Assembly: GCA_029449245.1 (NCBI GenBank)
Contig: JANATF010000009.1
Location: 372,001-436,000 of the forward strand
Reading direction: 5' to 3'
Origin: Mortierella alpina
Taxonomy: Eukaryota > Mortierellomycota > Mortierellomycetes > Mortierellales > Mortierellaceae
Length of the DNA stretch: 64,000 bases
Shown: piece after piece, positions 47,001 through 56,630 of the stretch
How positions within the stretch are numbered: the first letter of the stretch is position 1
Layout: the number at the start of each line of letters is the position of its first letter
The notes under the pieces: model-generated
What the model was told of the DNA's origin: nothing
Seen by the model: the letters and a program-made list of their open reading frames with translations, nothing else
The model's database searches: none
Position numbers and translations under genes: made by a program

Positions 47001-49197
47001 TGTATCCGTGAATCGCTGGGATGGGAGGAGCAAAGTAGAGGTGCCAGCTCGTCGCAAAGGTGCCTGGTCCTCATTTTCCACTGACTCTGGCTCATAGCTT
47101 TAGGTTGTTTGGCAATCTCCCGCCTCTTTTGAGCTGCCTGCAAGATCCTAGCCTTGTTCTTTTTCTCTCGTTCAGGGGCCAGACGAAGGCGAAGGAGGAT
47201 TCTGAATGTGTAGTCCATGCACCGTTCGTACGCTGATCCATCCCAAAGATTACCCACTGCGGTAGCAAGTGTTTTTAGATGCTCTGCGATGGTGCTTGAG
47301 AGTCCTGCAGGAGACGACGACTGAGACAAGGGCGAGATCTCGGACAGCTCGGAGATCAACTCAACGATCTTGTCCCAGAGGGGGTGCTTGCTGTCGGCAT
47401 TGGAGCCACTCACGCCAAAAAAAGCAGCGTACAAAAAACTGAGGCACTGAGCAGAAAAGATCTTGGTCAGATCTGCTAGAGGCTCGGACTTTTTGTCTTT
47501 GAGGCCACGTTCTAAAGCACCCTGAAGCAGATCGGGTAGCTCAGCGACTTGGACCAAGGGGTCGATCTCGGCTCGGAAAACAAAGTCGGATGGAAGTGCT
47601 TTGCGTATATCGAATGTATGCGTGATGGGTTCTGGCAGTCCGATCTCACCATTTAAACGGCCGCTGGCAAGCTGCATTTTATTGAAGAAGCGGAACTTTG
47701 TTAGCGCATTTGTCCAGTTCTAGCACAACGAATCGTGAAAGCCAGACCAGGTCATTATTACTTACCAAAAGGGTAGCCTTTTGTACCACAATAGAGACCT
47801 CACTCAAGATGTCGGTCACCGTGAGTTGCCGCTGGTGCGTTATGGACACGATATTATCGTACATGGGCAAGATGTCGGTCCTAAGGATTTGCTTCAGGGT
47901 GGCTGGGCAGGTTCGTAAATCTCTTTTGGACGTGTCGCTGCAGTTGTTCGGATCGGGATCATCCATCGGTGTTTCCGCCGTCGATACACTCGCTGTGGAA
48001 GGGCCAGGGGCGGCTGATGAATGTCCAGAAGTAGAGCCAGCACTGGAAACGGATCCTGCAAAAGAAGTGGGGTCAACAGAGGATAAAGGACCAGCGGAAG
48101 AGGAACCAGCGGAGGCGGACCCGACCGCAGTCGAGGAACTCAGTGATGTGGCGCTAGCGATCTCGGCAGACCAGACAAGATCGAAGTTCTTCTCCACAAT
48201 ACTCCTCCAGTACATCAAAGGCGTACCAACACAGTTCGGAACGTCGACGTGGAACTTCCTGATGTCGTAGATGGCGCCCAGATTGTGATCTGCAACGAAG
48301 CATTGATGGGCAGTCGTGAATGTGTTTAGAGGCACACGCTGAAGAGCCAGCAGGCGATTGAGAGTGAGATCCCGCTTTTCTTCCATAGCAGAGACACGAC
48401 ATTGATTTGACTTGAGTTTCTTGGTGGCCGGCGTGATAGCTTTCTTCTGTATCTGCGTCTTTAGCGAGTCCAGGCTAGTTTTCAAGTACAAAATCCAGAT
48501 GAGGAGATGCACGGAAGAATAAAAGTTTGTTTTCTTATGAACATACTTCAACTTACCATGCCCGTTCGAAGTAGCGGCGCACATGCTCCTTCATTTCCTC
48601 CTCCCCAAATGGTCTACCCATGACCGGAGTCTTTTTCTTTCGCTGGCCGGTCCGGTACGCGGCAACAGGCACGAGGCTCTGGGTGACTCTTGGTTCGGCT
48701 TCTGGGCGAGCTCTTAGAGCCATGCCTTTGGCTGCGGTCAGTGGAAGGTAGCGACTTTTGTTTGTGAAAGAATCGACATCATGGAACAGAGCAAGGGTAG
48801 TGGTGGCGCTCTCTTGAGTGTATGCAATAGGGGTTGAGCGAGACGAGAATAGAAATATGTTGCAAGGAAGCATATGCGAGAGGTGATGCAGGTATAACAG
48901 GCTGCGATAGGGGATGGGGATGTCGAGCTTGTCTTCATACTTCAGACGCAACGGTGGGGCAAGAGGAGTGAGTAGAGTGTTCACGATGTACGCGGCTGGA
49001 CTCGTAACGGAGTCGTCTACGACGAGGCCAAAGCGGGCGAGGTTATTCAAGGCTCGGCGCGAATGTTCTCGCTGGTCTGCGGTGGAGGGATGGTCGAAGG
49101 CTGCGCGCACTCGAATGTCAAGGGTTGAGTCTGGGGGTGCCGCGGGAATGCCCTGTAGCCAGTTGTGCTCAGCCGTGATGGTGAAAGACGATGCCAT
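44079..49197 (-). CDS. Fanzor-type RuvC nuclease (TnpB relative) with long N-terminal extension
   Basis: Fanzors are eukaryotic relatives of transposon TnpB and, where tested, RNA-guided DNA endonucleases. Exons 48557-49197, 47766-48474, 46089-47719, 45291-45988, 44733-45197 and 44079-44641 join in phase to 1568 residues. The C-terminal half matches: RuvC-I VFGGTDYGLVTMSE (Asp1198), then a basic helical bundle (YRMTAQQIDQISHAKVVARR to KSWKRVCADERRHVQ), MLIGDAGTCVGSRLKG, the family hallmark VDEFRTSRVCFYC (Glu1448; Cys1455, 1458), the second Cys pair ECTNHDC (1486, 1491) and RuvC-III RDTHASAVIG (Asp1504). All three acidic residues and the zinc ribbon are present. The first ~1000 residues are unrecognised, with a Ser/Ala-rich linker (about 305-355), an acidic block and basic patches (GQRKKKTP, QRKKNRTG) that may be nuclear signals. 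The intron after residue 1226 is GC-AG. A recombinase pseudogene lies upstream on the same strand. Confidence 0.82.
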
Positions 49198-49744
49198 GGC
49201 GACACGGCTGGTTGCGCATGGTCAGGCTGGCGAGGGAAGGTGAAGGCTCGTTGGGGGGAAAGAGAGAAGAGAGAGGCGAGAAGAATGGAGAGTTTATTAT
49301 ACGAGCAAATCAGTGACGCGCATGATCGCAGTGGTTGCTCTGGTTCAAACTATGGACACGCACTCCATCGTCAGGGACCATCGTGCTCATTTTGCAATAT
49401 GATAAACATGCTGCCTGGTTGCTGCTGAACATCTTGAGCACTCGTATATCTATTCTCTTAGCCAGAGGGCACGGTAAAGAGAGTTACTTCGTTGCTGGCG
49501 GACACGCAGCTCGAAAGCAGGCGGGGCCACAGTGTAGCGGAGGAGATCTAATTCTGTTGCGTATACGGTGGCGTCCTTCTTGTCCATCGTGCAAGTCTTA
49601 CGATCCGTTTCGAGACAGAGAAAATGAAGCATTCGGTTGAAGCTTGGTTATTGATTGCACTCGATAATCGATTCGGCGCTTATCATCGGCACTTAGGCAC
49701 CCTGAGGTGCCAAGTTGTAATACACAGGTGCGGGGCATCGGCCT
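49198..49744. other. Spacer between the Fanzor gene and recombinase remnant
   Basis: 547 bp. Besides the TATA-like box near 49295 nothing coding is supported. It may hold a decayed 3' part of the recombinase. No obvious inverted terminal repeat was seen by eye. Confidence 0.4.
49287..49302 (-). promoter_or_regulatory. TATA-like box of the Fanzor gene
   Basis: Minus strand reads GTATAATAAACTC, about 95-105 bp upstream of the Fanzor ATG. An A/T core in otherwise GA-rich sequence; promoter role inferred from position. Confidence 0.4.
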
Positions 49745-51608
49745 TTATCGCCATAGTTTCGCAAGGGAGCTCTTCCTCTTCTTGTGATTCAACGTTTCCT
49801 GCCGGTCGCTATCGTCCAATAATTCATTTAAGCCGGCGACCATTATTGACAAGTCCTGGCGAAGGACTTCCAGGTAAGGACTTTTGTTCCACCTGGACAA
49901 TAACACGTAGCGAGCGATGCCTGTAACAGAAAACGACACGAGCTTTTCGGGACTTACCTGAAAACGCTCAAACATATAGAATGCGAAGGCTGCAACGGTG
50001 CATCGAAGATAATTGCGGTGTCGAAAGGCCGTCGCATACGTGTTTTTGCCGCCCTGGTTGGTTTTTCCCCTCCGTAGTGAAAAAAACAATGCCTGTGGCT
50101 AAAGCCGATCCATGTGCCAAGTGCCGGGACCTAGTGCTGAAGACGTCTGATAAGGCCAGGTTGCGAACATCCTCGTCACGTAGTAGCATGTGGTGGCGTG
50201 CAAGAATGTTGAAATGTTCTCGAATGTATGGGAATCGTTCAGAGTCGTATTTCCGTTTGCCTTTTGCCTGAGGGAAAGGGATCATGCACCAGGTCAGGGA
50301 GATCATTCGCAAGAACTGCTCTGCGGTGTATGGATCGCGTACACTGCAGGAGGTTTTCCGAGAATCGCCGGTTGTCGCCTCTCTGTAGACTAGTCGTGTA
50401 GTATAGTCCTCGATAGCCTTTTGTAGAGTAAGTTCGTCGCGAGGTGATGATGCTGGATTGGGAAAATCTGCCGATGTCGCGCTTTGGCGCTTCCAGAGAT
50501 ACACGAGAGCGTTCTGGCAACTCAGTACAGTCCACCTGCCGAGAGGAGTATCGAAGGTGATGTGACCGCGTTCATCTAGAGTCGGGTCATCGATGTCTAC
50601 ATAAAATAAATGGTGGACGATTAAATTTCTCAGCAGCATAACCGTACGATTGACACAGTCGGAGGATTGTTTTATCATCCATGATCAGCACTTTGCTTGA
50701 AGGCTACTCACCTATATGCTCCTGCTTCCTCGACAACGACGCGTTTGTGGTGCTCAGAGCTTGCACTTCGGCGCATTCCGTCTCCGTCACTCCTGCAGGT
50801 GGAGTCGCGGGCTGCCAACACCCGGGAGCAAGTTCCTCGTCGTCCGCTGATCCCGTGCCCACTGCCTCATCATCACTCAGATCGTAGTCGACCTCGGGCA
50901 CCGATGCAGCAAGAGAGACAGCCCCGGAATAGACTACTCTGGGGTCGATGGTTTTTCCCGCACTTTTTTTAAATATGACCTCATTGAAAAACTTGATCAC
51001 TCTGACACTGTCGACGGTATAGTCCGGCTCAGTCTGAGTCTCTGAGGCAATGGCATCGCATAAGCCTAGGGAGTCGATGGAGAGCTGTTAGGCAAATAGA
51101 CGGCAGCAGACTCATATCCGTCTATCCATGATGTCGAGCTAATTACCTGCCATCTTTTTAGGTGTTTCTTGTAGCAATTGCCAGTCGAGGAGGAAGTCGA
51201 GGTAGCAAGAAGATTCAGAAGCACTTTGTTGGCAGAGTCCCTGATGGCTACGAGCTGTTCAAAACTAAAATCCGAACGTTCGAACAGGGAGTCGATACGA
51301 GAACGCGTTCGACGGGCGGTAAGATGTCGCAGCGGGTGAGGAACGCAAGGTTTCCTCTTTGATCCTGATGGTTGTGATGGTTGTGAGGAACTCCCGGGTT
51401 GTTCTTCAGAAAGAGGCTCTGATTGTGAGGAGTCCTCAAGTTGTTCCTCAGAAAGAGATTCAGGCTGTGGTTGCATCCTCCTGGACCGAGGCTGTCGTTG
51501 GCGCTTTTTAGGCGGCTCTAATGGCGGGGCTTCTGAAGTTGCGGCTGGACCATGCCCCTCAGGGACTTCTTCGGGCTGTGCCAGTGTTCTTTTCCTGGTG
51601 GACGGCAT
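49745..51608 (-). pseudogene. Decayed Crypton/Ndc10-like tyrosine recombinase
   Basis: DNA strand-exchange enzyme remnant. Exons 51147-51608, 50712-51084 and one beginning at 50596 join in phase. The N-terminus has a basic signal (EPPKKRQRQPRSRR) and the core-binding start NCYKKHLKRWQ, continuing across intron 1 with VRVIKFFNEVIFKK. Exon 3 continues QNALVYLWKRQSA and HHMLLRDEDVRNLALSDVF, which holds the first catalytic Arg region. A run of seven T (about 50084-50090) then breaks the frame. The next frame resumes with RRGKTNQGGKNTYATAFRH and VAAFAFYMFERF, the usual block after it. Next expected is a 60-80 residue segment with the His/Lys-x-x-Arg box, but it is missing. The sequence goes almost directly to LLSRWNKSPYLEVLRQ, which looks like the final block with the catalytic Tyr. 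Stop at 49745. Frame break plus missing box argue for loss of activity. Confidence 0.7.
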
Positions 51609-51930
51609 CAAAGATGAATGAATATGTTGTCGTGGAGAAGCGCGATGGAGGAAAGGGGGTGGGTGTTGGGTAGATGGGTCGCGTTGTGGTTACTGATGAG
51701 GGGTTGCTATGAATGAGAAGCGGGTGAGAAGTTGAACAGTCGAACAGTAGATGAGTGCTTTGAGCAAGGAAGGAAGGAGCATGGGCTTGAACATGAGCAT
51801 GAGCAGAGAGGGTGCTACAGAGGTGGGCTTTTTATTATTGACTACCCCCATAAGTCGACCCAACCCAATTCACCGTGAGTTACTGATATAGTCCTCTCAA
51901 TTGATGGACTTTAAAGAACTGAAAAATGCC
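51609..51930. other. Upstream region of the recombinase remnant
   Basis: 322 bp between the recombinase ATG and the first tandem repeat. An A/T-rich CAATAATAAAAAG on the minus strand near 51830 could be its old TATA box. No coding frame is supported. Confidence 0.4.
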
Positions 51931-52506
51931 ATGGAGCCCTGGGAGTGTGCTGCATCACGCAGGCACTTTTTTCATGATTTCCTCATCTTCACAATCTGAG
52001 GTGCGGAACCGACCCATTCAGTCTGGGAGGGAAGGCCTTTGACAAGCGTGAATCTTGCCGATCCTAGAAATTTGTAATTCAAGCAGCTCGGACGATAGAG
52101 CTCGTTCAGGACAAGCCCACCGTACCAGTCGCATCGCATTATAGACGTTTCGGCACTAGTCGACGGGCATCTGCAAAGATGCGGCTCTGATCGGCCAATA
52201 AAAGGCGCCATATGAGCCATAGGACCATATGCAGGTGCCTGGGATCTCAGGCACAGCGGGCCAGTGCATTTTTTAGGTTTGCGAGCTGTGCAAACTTATA
52301 TATAATGCTGTATAAACACCATGCTGCGCACCAGAGGGTCCTACCGAATCGCAATGAGTGCCTGGCACCGGTACCCAGGCCACCGGGTAGCCATCGGGAG
52401 CAAATAAGTGCCCCAAGGCGCTCTTTCTCTGCTACTCGGACCTCAGCTTTTGAACGCGACTTTGCTAATGCAGTTTTTGGCGCCTGATCCAGCAATTCAA
52501 TTTTCC
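51931..52506. repeat. Diverged tandem repeat, copy 1
   Basis: A unit of about 576 bp starting at GGAGCCCTGGGAGTGTGCTG and ending with a GCGACTTTGCTAATG / GGCGCCTGATC block. It shares long blocks in the same order with copy 2: GACAAGCCCACCGTACCAGT, TTTCGGCACTAGTCGACGGG and AATAAAAGGCGC. A perfect inverted repeat, GTGCCTG-GGATCT-CAGGCAC, is at 52235-52254. Short frames in both copies (about 80 residues) look alike only because of the duplication. Confidence 0.82.
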
Positions 52507-53030
52507 AGAGCCCTGGAAGTGTGGTGCAGCACGCCCGGCACTATTTTCTTGGTTTACTCATCTTCGCCATCTGAGTTGCGGAATCGACCTTTTCTTCAAG
52601 AGGAAGGACCTTTATGATGGCGAATCTTGCCGATTCGTGTAACTGGTTATAAATGCAATTCAAGCAGCTCGGACGATCGAGCTCACTCTGGACAAGCCCA
52701 CCGTACCAGTCGCATCGCATTATAGGCGTTTCGGCACTAGTCGACGGGCATCTGCAAGATGCGGCCCTGATCGGCAAATAAAAGGCGCTATATGGTCCTA
52801 TGGCCCATATGCAGGTGCCTAGGATCTCAAGCACAGTGAGCCAGTGCTTTTTCGCGGATCGCACTGAGTGCTTGGCACGGCTACTCAGACCACCAGGTAG
52901 CCATCAAGCGCCACCGAGTCCATCAGCGCTCTCTATGATAGCGATCTCGTAAATCAGCATACCACAGCTTTCAAAAGCGACTTTGCTAACGGAGCTCTGT
53001 CTGGCGCCTGATCATTCCCTGCACTTTTCT
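52507..53030. repeat. Diverged tandem repeat, copy 2
   Basis: A unit of about 524 bp directly following copy 1, with the same block order. It lacks about 60-90 bp present in copy 1 (the TATATATAATGCTG part near 52299-52320). The inverted repeat of copy 1 is here mismatched (GTGCCTA-GGATCT-CAAGCAC). An 11-bp core flanked by CATATG-type repeats is inverted relative to copy 1. Confidence 0.82.
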
Positions 53031-53062
53031 AGAGCCCTAAGAGTATGCTGCATCACGTCTCA
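53031..53062. repeat. Truncated third copy of the tandem repeat
   Basis: AGAGCCCTAAGAGTATGCTG and GCATCACG repeat the first 30 or so bases of copies 1 and 2, after which similarity stops. It marks the right boundary of the array. Confidence 0.65.
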
Positions 53063-53772
53063 TCACTTGCGCCTGCTCCCCCTATATTTGTTACCAATTT
53101 CCCTTGTCGCCTGCTTCTATCGCTACCTCTCCTTTTCAGGACTTTCCAGGTGTTGTTATCAGTTCTCCTCTGGTCCTCCCCTCCAGTTCTTTTGTCACTC
53201 CACCTGTAATCAATGCGTGGCTAACGATCTGCCTTCGAGCATCCCAAGATCAGCCAGTACGATAGATACGCGACGGTCAATGTGAATGCTTCTCCCTCAA
53301 AAACCTTTTTGCTACAAGACCTCGAAACTGTCCTTTTTCTTCATCCTTGCCCCTTCTCTGGCATATCTAACGCATTGACCTTGCAGGGCTTTAAATGTAG
53401 TCGCCGTTGTTGTCACGGACTGAAACACGTGATCTAGCTGAAAGTTCTTGTTTTTGATCGAGTGCTCGTTTGCATCCAAAGTTGCCATTGCATTGTTCAT
53501 CGCCACCCGACTCTTGCTGCCAACATCAGGTACGCCTGCTGCTGCCCCCTGTCAAGCGATTATCTTTCAAGGCTGTGAAAATAGAGCCGCCTTTCTAGAT
53601 GAAGCCGCTAATCGAAATCCTTTCTTCTCATTTTAGCCTTGTAACAGTACTCGTCGCCAGCTTTTGGAATACAGGACTCGCCCTCATTGGAAGCAACGCC
53701 AGCCTTTTAAAAGTCAACGACAACGCTACTTTCTCACAGAATATCACATTCAATACGACACATTGAACCAGC
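53063..53772. other. Upstream region of SF3A2
   Basis: 710 bp from the end of the repeat array to the SF3A2 ATG. Pyrimidine-rich at 53080-53200. No supported gene, no clear TATA box. Confidence 0.45.
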
Positions 53773-54658
53773 ATGGCCGACAGACAGAACCGTGTAGGAT
53801 CAAAGATCGGAGGAGCCGGTGTGGCTGGAGCTTCCGAGAGCAACGTCGACAGGAGAGAACGTCTACGCAAGTTGGCCTTGGAGACCATCGGTACGTAATT
53901 GTCGGATATTGCATTAGGGGCTGCTTTGCGCTACATCATATCCGTACTAATGACGGGTGTGTTTGACCATGATAGACCTGGCAAAGGACCCTTACTTCAT
54001 GAGGAATCACTTGGGATCATACGAATGTAAACTCTGTCTCACGTTGCATACAAATGAGGGGTCGTATCTCGCTCATACGCAAGGAAAGAAGCATCAGACC
54101 AATCTCGGACGCCGTGCAGCGAAGGACGCAATGGAAAGGCCCGACGGTATGGCGCCTTTGACGGCCCAGCAGCAGGCGGCACTGAAGACAGGGGCCAATG
54201 CTGCACCGGCATTCAAGCGTAACATTATCAAAATTGGTCGTCCTGGTTACAAGGTGACCAAGGTTCGGGATCCAGCCTCGCGCCAGGTCGGCCTTCTGTT
54301 TGAGATTGCTTATCCAGAGATTGCACAGGGGATTGAGCCACGGTATCGGTTCATGTCGGCGTATGAGCAGCAGATTCAGGCCCCCAACAAAGCACATCAG
54401 TATCTCGTCATTGCAGCTGAACCCTATGAGACGATTTCGTTCAAGATCCAAAGCAGGGACATTGATAGAGCCGAGGAGAAACTGTGGAGCCACTGGGATG
54501 TCGATCAAAAAATGTACACGATGCAGTTCTTCTTCAAGAACGACCAGCGCATGCTCAGCTCAAGCAGGATGGAGAATGCACCGGGTTATGGGGCACCAGG
54601 GACGCAGATGGCAAATCCATTGAATCCCTTCCACGCCCCCATGCGGACAGCCGCATAA
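53773..54658 (+). CDS. PRP11: Splicing factor 3A subunit 2 (Prp11/SF3A2)
   Basis: Subunit of the SF3a complex of the U2 snRNP, needed for pre-spliceosome assembly. Exons 53773-53890 and 53976-54658 give 266 residues. MADRQNRVGSKIGGAGVAG is the conserved start. The matrin-type C2H2 zinc finger is YECKLCLTLHTNEGSYLAHT followed by QGKKHQTNL, at about residues 55-82, which contacts SF3b and U2. Then come GRPGYKVTKVRDP and EPYETISFKIQSRDIDR, both typical. It has the short C-terminus of fungal Prp11, without the Pro-rich repeats of animal SF3A2. Confidence 0.97.
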
Positions 54659-55088
54659 AGGAATGACGGAACGATATAGCCTTACCGCCAAAAGGATCCA
54701 CACACTACACAGATTTTCAGTAAAAATAATTGCACTCCCTCAAAGCATACGTGCCTGCACTGAAATCTGATCACCTCAGAGTGATATTCGACCCGTGGAA
54801 AAAGAACAAATGCGTGTGTGTGTGTGTATGTGGGTTGCGCAGTGTACCACTATGATGCCTTGGATCCCATAGGGAATTTAGTCCGCAACCACAATTGCTT
54901 TGGTATAAAAGGCGGGTGCCAGCACAGGCCACACCTTTTCTATTTCCTTTCTCTTTTTTTCTTCTCCTTCCGCATATCCCTCGTCGATAACCACGTCCTT
55001 CATTCTCTAGTCTGCTCACTACAACTACACTTTAGCACGCCCAGCGCGCAACTTTCCGCGCTTCTTCTACACGCGATCCTGAGCAACG
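54659..55088. promoter_or_regulatory. Promoter of the disordered orphan gene
   Basis: 430 bp. Contains a (GT)7-8 run at 54813-54827 and a consensus TATAAAA at 54904-54910, about 180 bp before the ATG at 55089, followed by a pyrimidine-rich leader. Confidence 0.6.
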
Positions 55089-56462
55089 ATGGCAAATGGA
55101 AAAGTGTTCATCAATCCTAAAACGGGATACCTTAGCAACCGTGAGAAGGACTTGCCTCCGCCTCCTCTAAGAGGCTCTGTTCTCACCATCCGTAACCCCA
55201 TCCATGTCTCCAGTAGTGGCAGTAGTAACACGCCCTCACCGACGCTTGACAAAGGCAAAGGCAAAGCCATAGCCCACTCTATCTCCGCATCATCATCAAG
55301 GTCCAATTACTCGCATTTAAGCTATCTGTCCGTTGGAAGCGTATCGCCAAGCAAGGCCAAGGCCAAGCCTTTCGCCGCCGCTTCCTCGTCCTCTAAAGCA
55401 GACGTTAATGGATCATCCTCCGCAGGGCCAAGCATGGGCAAGGCGCCACTTCGCGCTGCCTTGCCGAGTAAGGCTGGGGCTACCGCGCCTTTCCTGTCCC
55501 ACGATGCCGGTAAGATCAAGGCTTCCAACCCTAGCCCATGCTATCTCACCGGCATCGGTAGACCAAAGGAGTTGCGTACATTACCCGGTCCTCCTCGCGC
55601 GGGTCCTGCCTCTGGTGCGGACTTTTGTACTCCTGCTGGTGCACCTCAAATCGGTTTAACGTGGATGCTAACCAAAAAGGGCTCACCAACAGCGAATAGA
55701 AGACCGCTACCCTTGATCCCTCCACGCCGCGTCCCCATTGCTCGAGCACAACGATCGTTTCCCGCCACAACGCCATCCTCCGATAGATCATCAAGGGCCT
55801 CCAATAGAATTCCGGATCCGGCCAAGTCCAATATCAGTTCGTTTTGGTTAACAGGATCGTCTCCCAGTGCGTCGACGGCAAGTGTCGGTAGGACTTCGAG
55901 TTTCTTTTCAATACCCACCATTACTGTCGAGGATGACCTTGGAACTGTGGACGATGACAATGAGATGCTTGAATACGGACGCTATTTGTATGAGCAAGGA
56001 ATCGAAGAGGATAGTGCAGAGCGAACATTGACAGTGCGTAACTACAACGAGGGTGAGCTCCGCGCTCGCCATTGGAGAACATCGACGTTCGCCAGTGCCC
56101 GGTTGACGACGTGCTCTCCGACTGACACCACTCATTCGGGTCATTCTACATCATCTACAGCGTCCTCCAGACCCAGCTCACTGAGGGTCAGGGCCATGAG
56201 GGCTAGGACTTTAGACAAACTGGAGGGTAGAGCGCCTGGTGCGCCGATCCCGAACCCTGTCGCCGGTCCTATCTTCATGCCGGCTCCTTCTCCAGCTCCT
56301 ACCCCTAGTCCTCCACCGGGGCCCTCCAAGTTCAAGCAATTTCTCGACCGCCAAAAGGTGAATCTGCGAACGGCCAAGAACAAGGTTAAGTGGAAACTGC
56401 AGGGTCGCACCGTTGTCAGGCCAGTGGCGAGGGACGGTCCGAGCAACTTTGACATCGATTAG
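55089..56462 (+). CDS. Disordered Ser/Pro-rich protein, no known family (457 aa)
   Basis: I do not recognise it. Single exon, TATA box upstream, ATG in AACGATGGC context. Composition is Ser, Pro, Ala and Lys-rich with short basic patches (KGKGKAIAH, SPSKAKAKPF) and many Ser/Thr-Pro sites. The most ordered-looking parts are the start (KVFINPKTGYLSNREKDLP), an acidic centre (VEDDLGTVDDDNEMLEYGRY) and a basic C-terminal helix (KFKQFLDRQKVNLRTAKNKV). No signal peptide, membrane span or catalytic motif. The steady codon use over 457 codons without a stop supports a real gene. Confidence 0.7.
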   Translation: MANGKVFINPKTGYLSNREKDLPPPPLRGSVLTIRNPIHVSSSGSSNTPSPTLDKGKGKAIAHSISASSSRSNYSHLSYLSVGSVSPSKAKAKPFAAASSSSKADVNGSSSAGPSMGKAPLRAALPSKAGATAPFLSHDAGKIKASNPSPCYLTGIGRPKELRTLPGPPRAGPASGADFCTPAGAPQIGLTWMLTKKGSPTANRRPLPLIPPRRVPIARAQRSFPATTPSSDRSSRASNRIPDPAKSNISSFWLTGSSPSASTASVGRTSSFFSIPTITVEDDLGTVDDDNEMLEYGRYLYEQGIEEDSAERTLTVRNYNEGELRARHWRTSTFASARLTTCSPTDTTHSGHSTSSTASSRPSSLRVRAMRARTLDKLEGRAPGAPIPNPVAGPIFMPAPSPAPTPSPPPGPSKFKQFLDRQKVNLRTAKNKVKWKLQGRTVVRPVARDGPSNFDID

Positions 56463-56630
56463 CGAACCCATGCAACATCCCTGTTGCTCCGCAAAAATGT
56501 CAGTCGCTTGAGAAAATCGAGAAGGCGGTCTTCCAGATACCGAATGTTTGTGTTTTAATGATAAAATAGAAATGAGTAGACAGTAGTAGAGTGCACATCA
56601 CGGCTATCAATACAACGAGTAACGAAATGC

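Noticed and set aside
49907-49957. An intron in the recombinase remnant between FERFQ and GIARY
   Set aside because: GTAAGT and ACAG ends exist, but splicing shifts the frame away from the Tyr block; reading through keeps it.
51972-52864. Similar ~80-residue frames at 51972-52220 and 52541-52864 as a duplicated small gene
   Set aside because: Likeness follows from the DNA repeat; frames have no consistent start, and differences include indels that change the ends.
51931-53030. The repeats as LTRs of a retrotransposon
   Set aside because: Copies are directly tandem with no internal gag/pol body, no TG..CA ends or primer-binding site seen.
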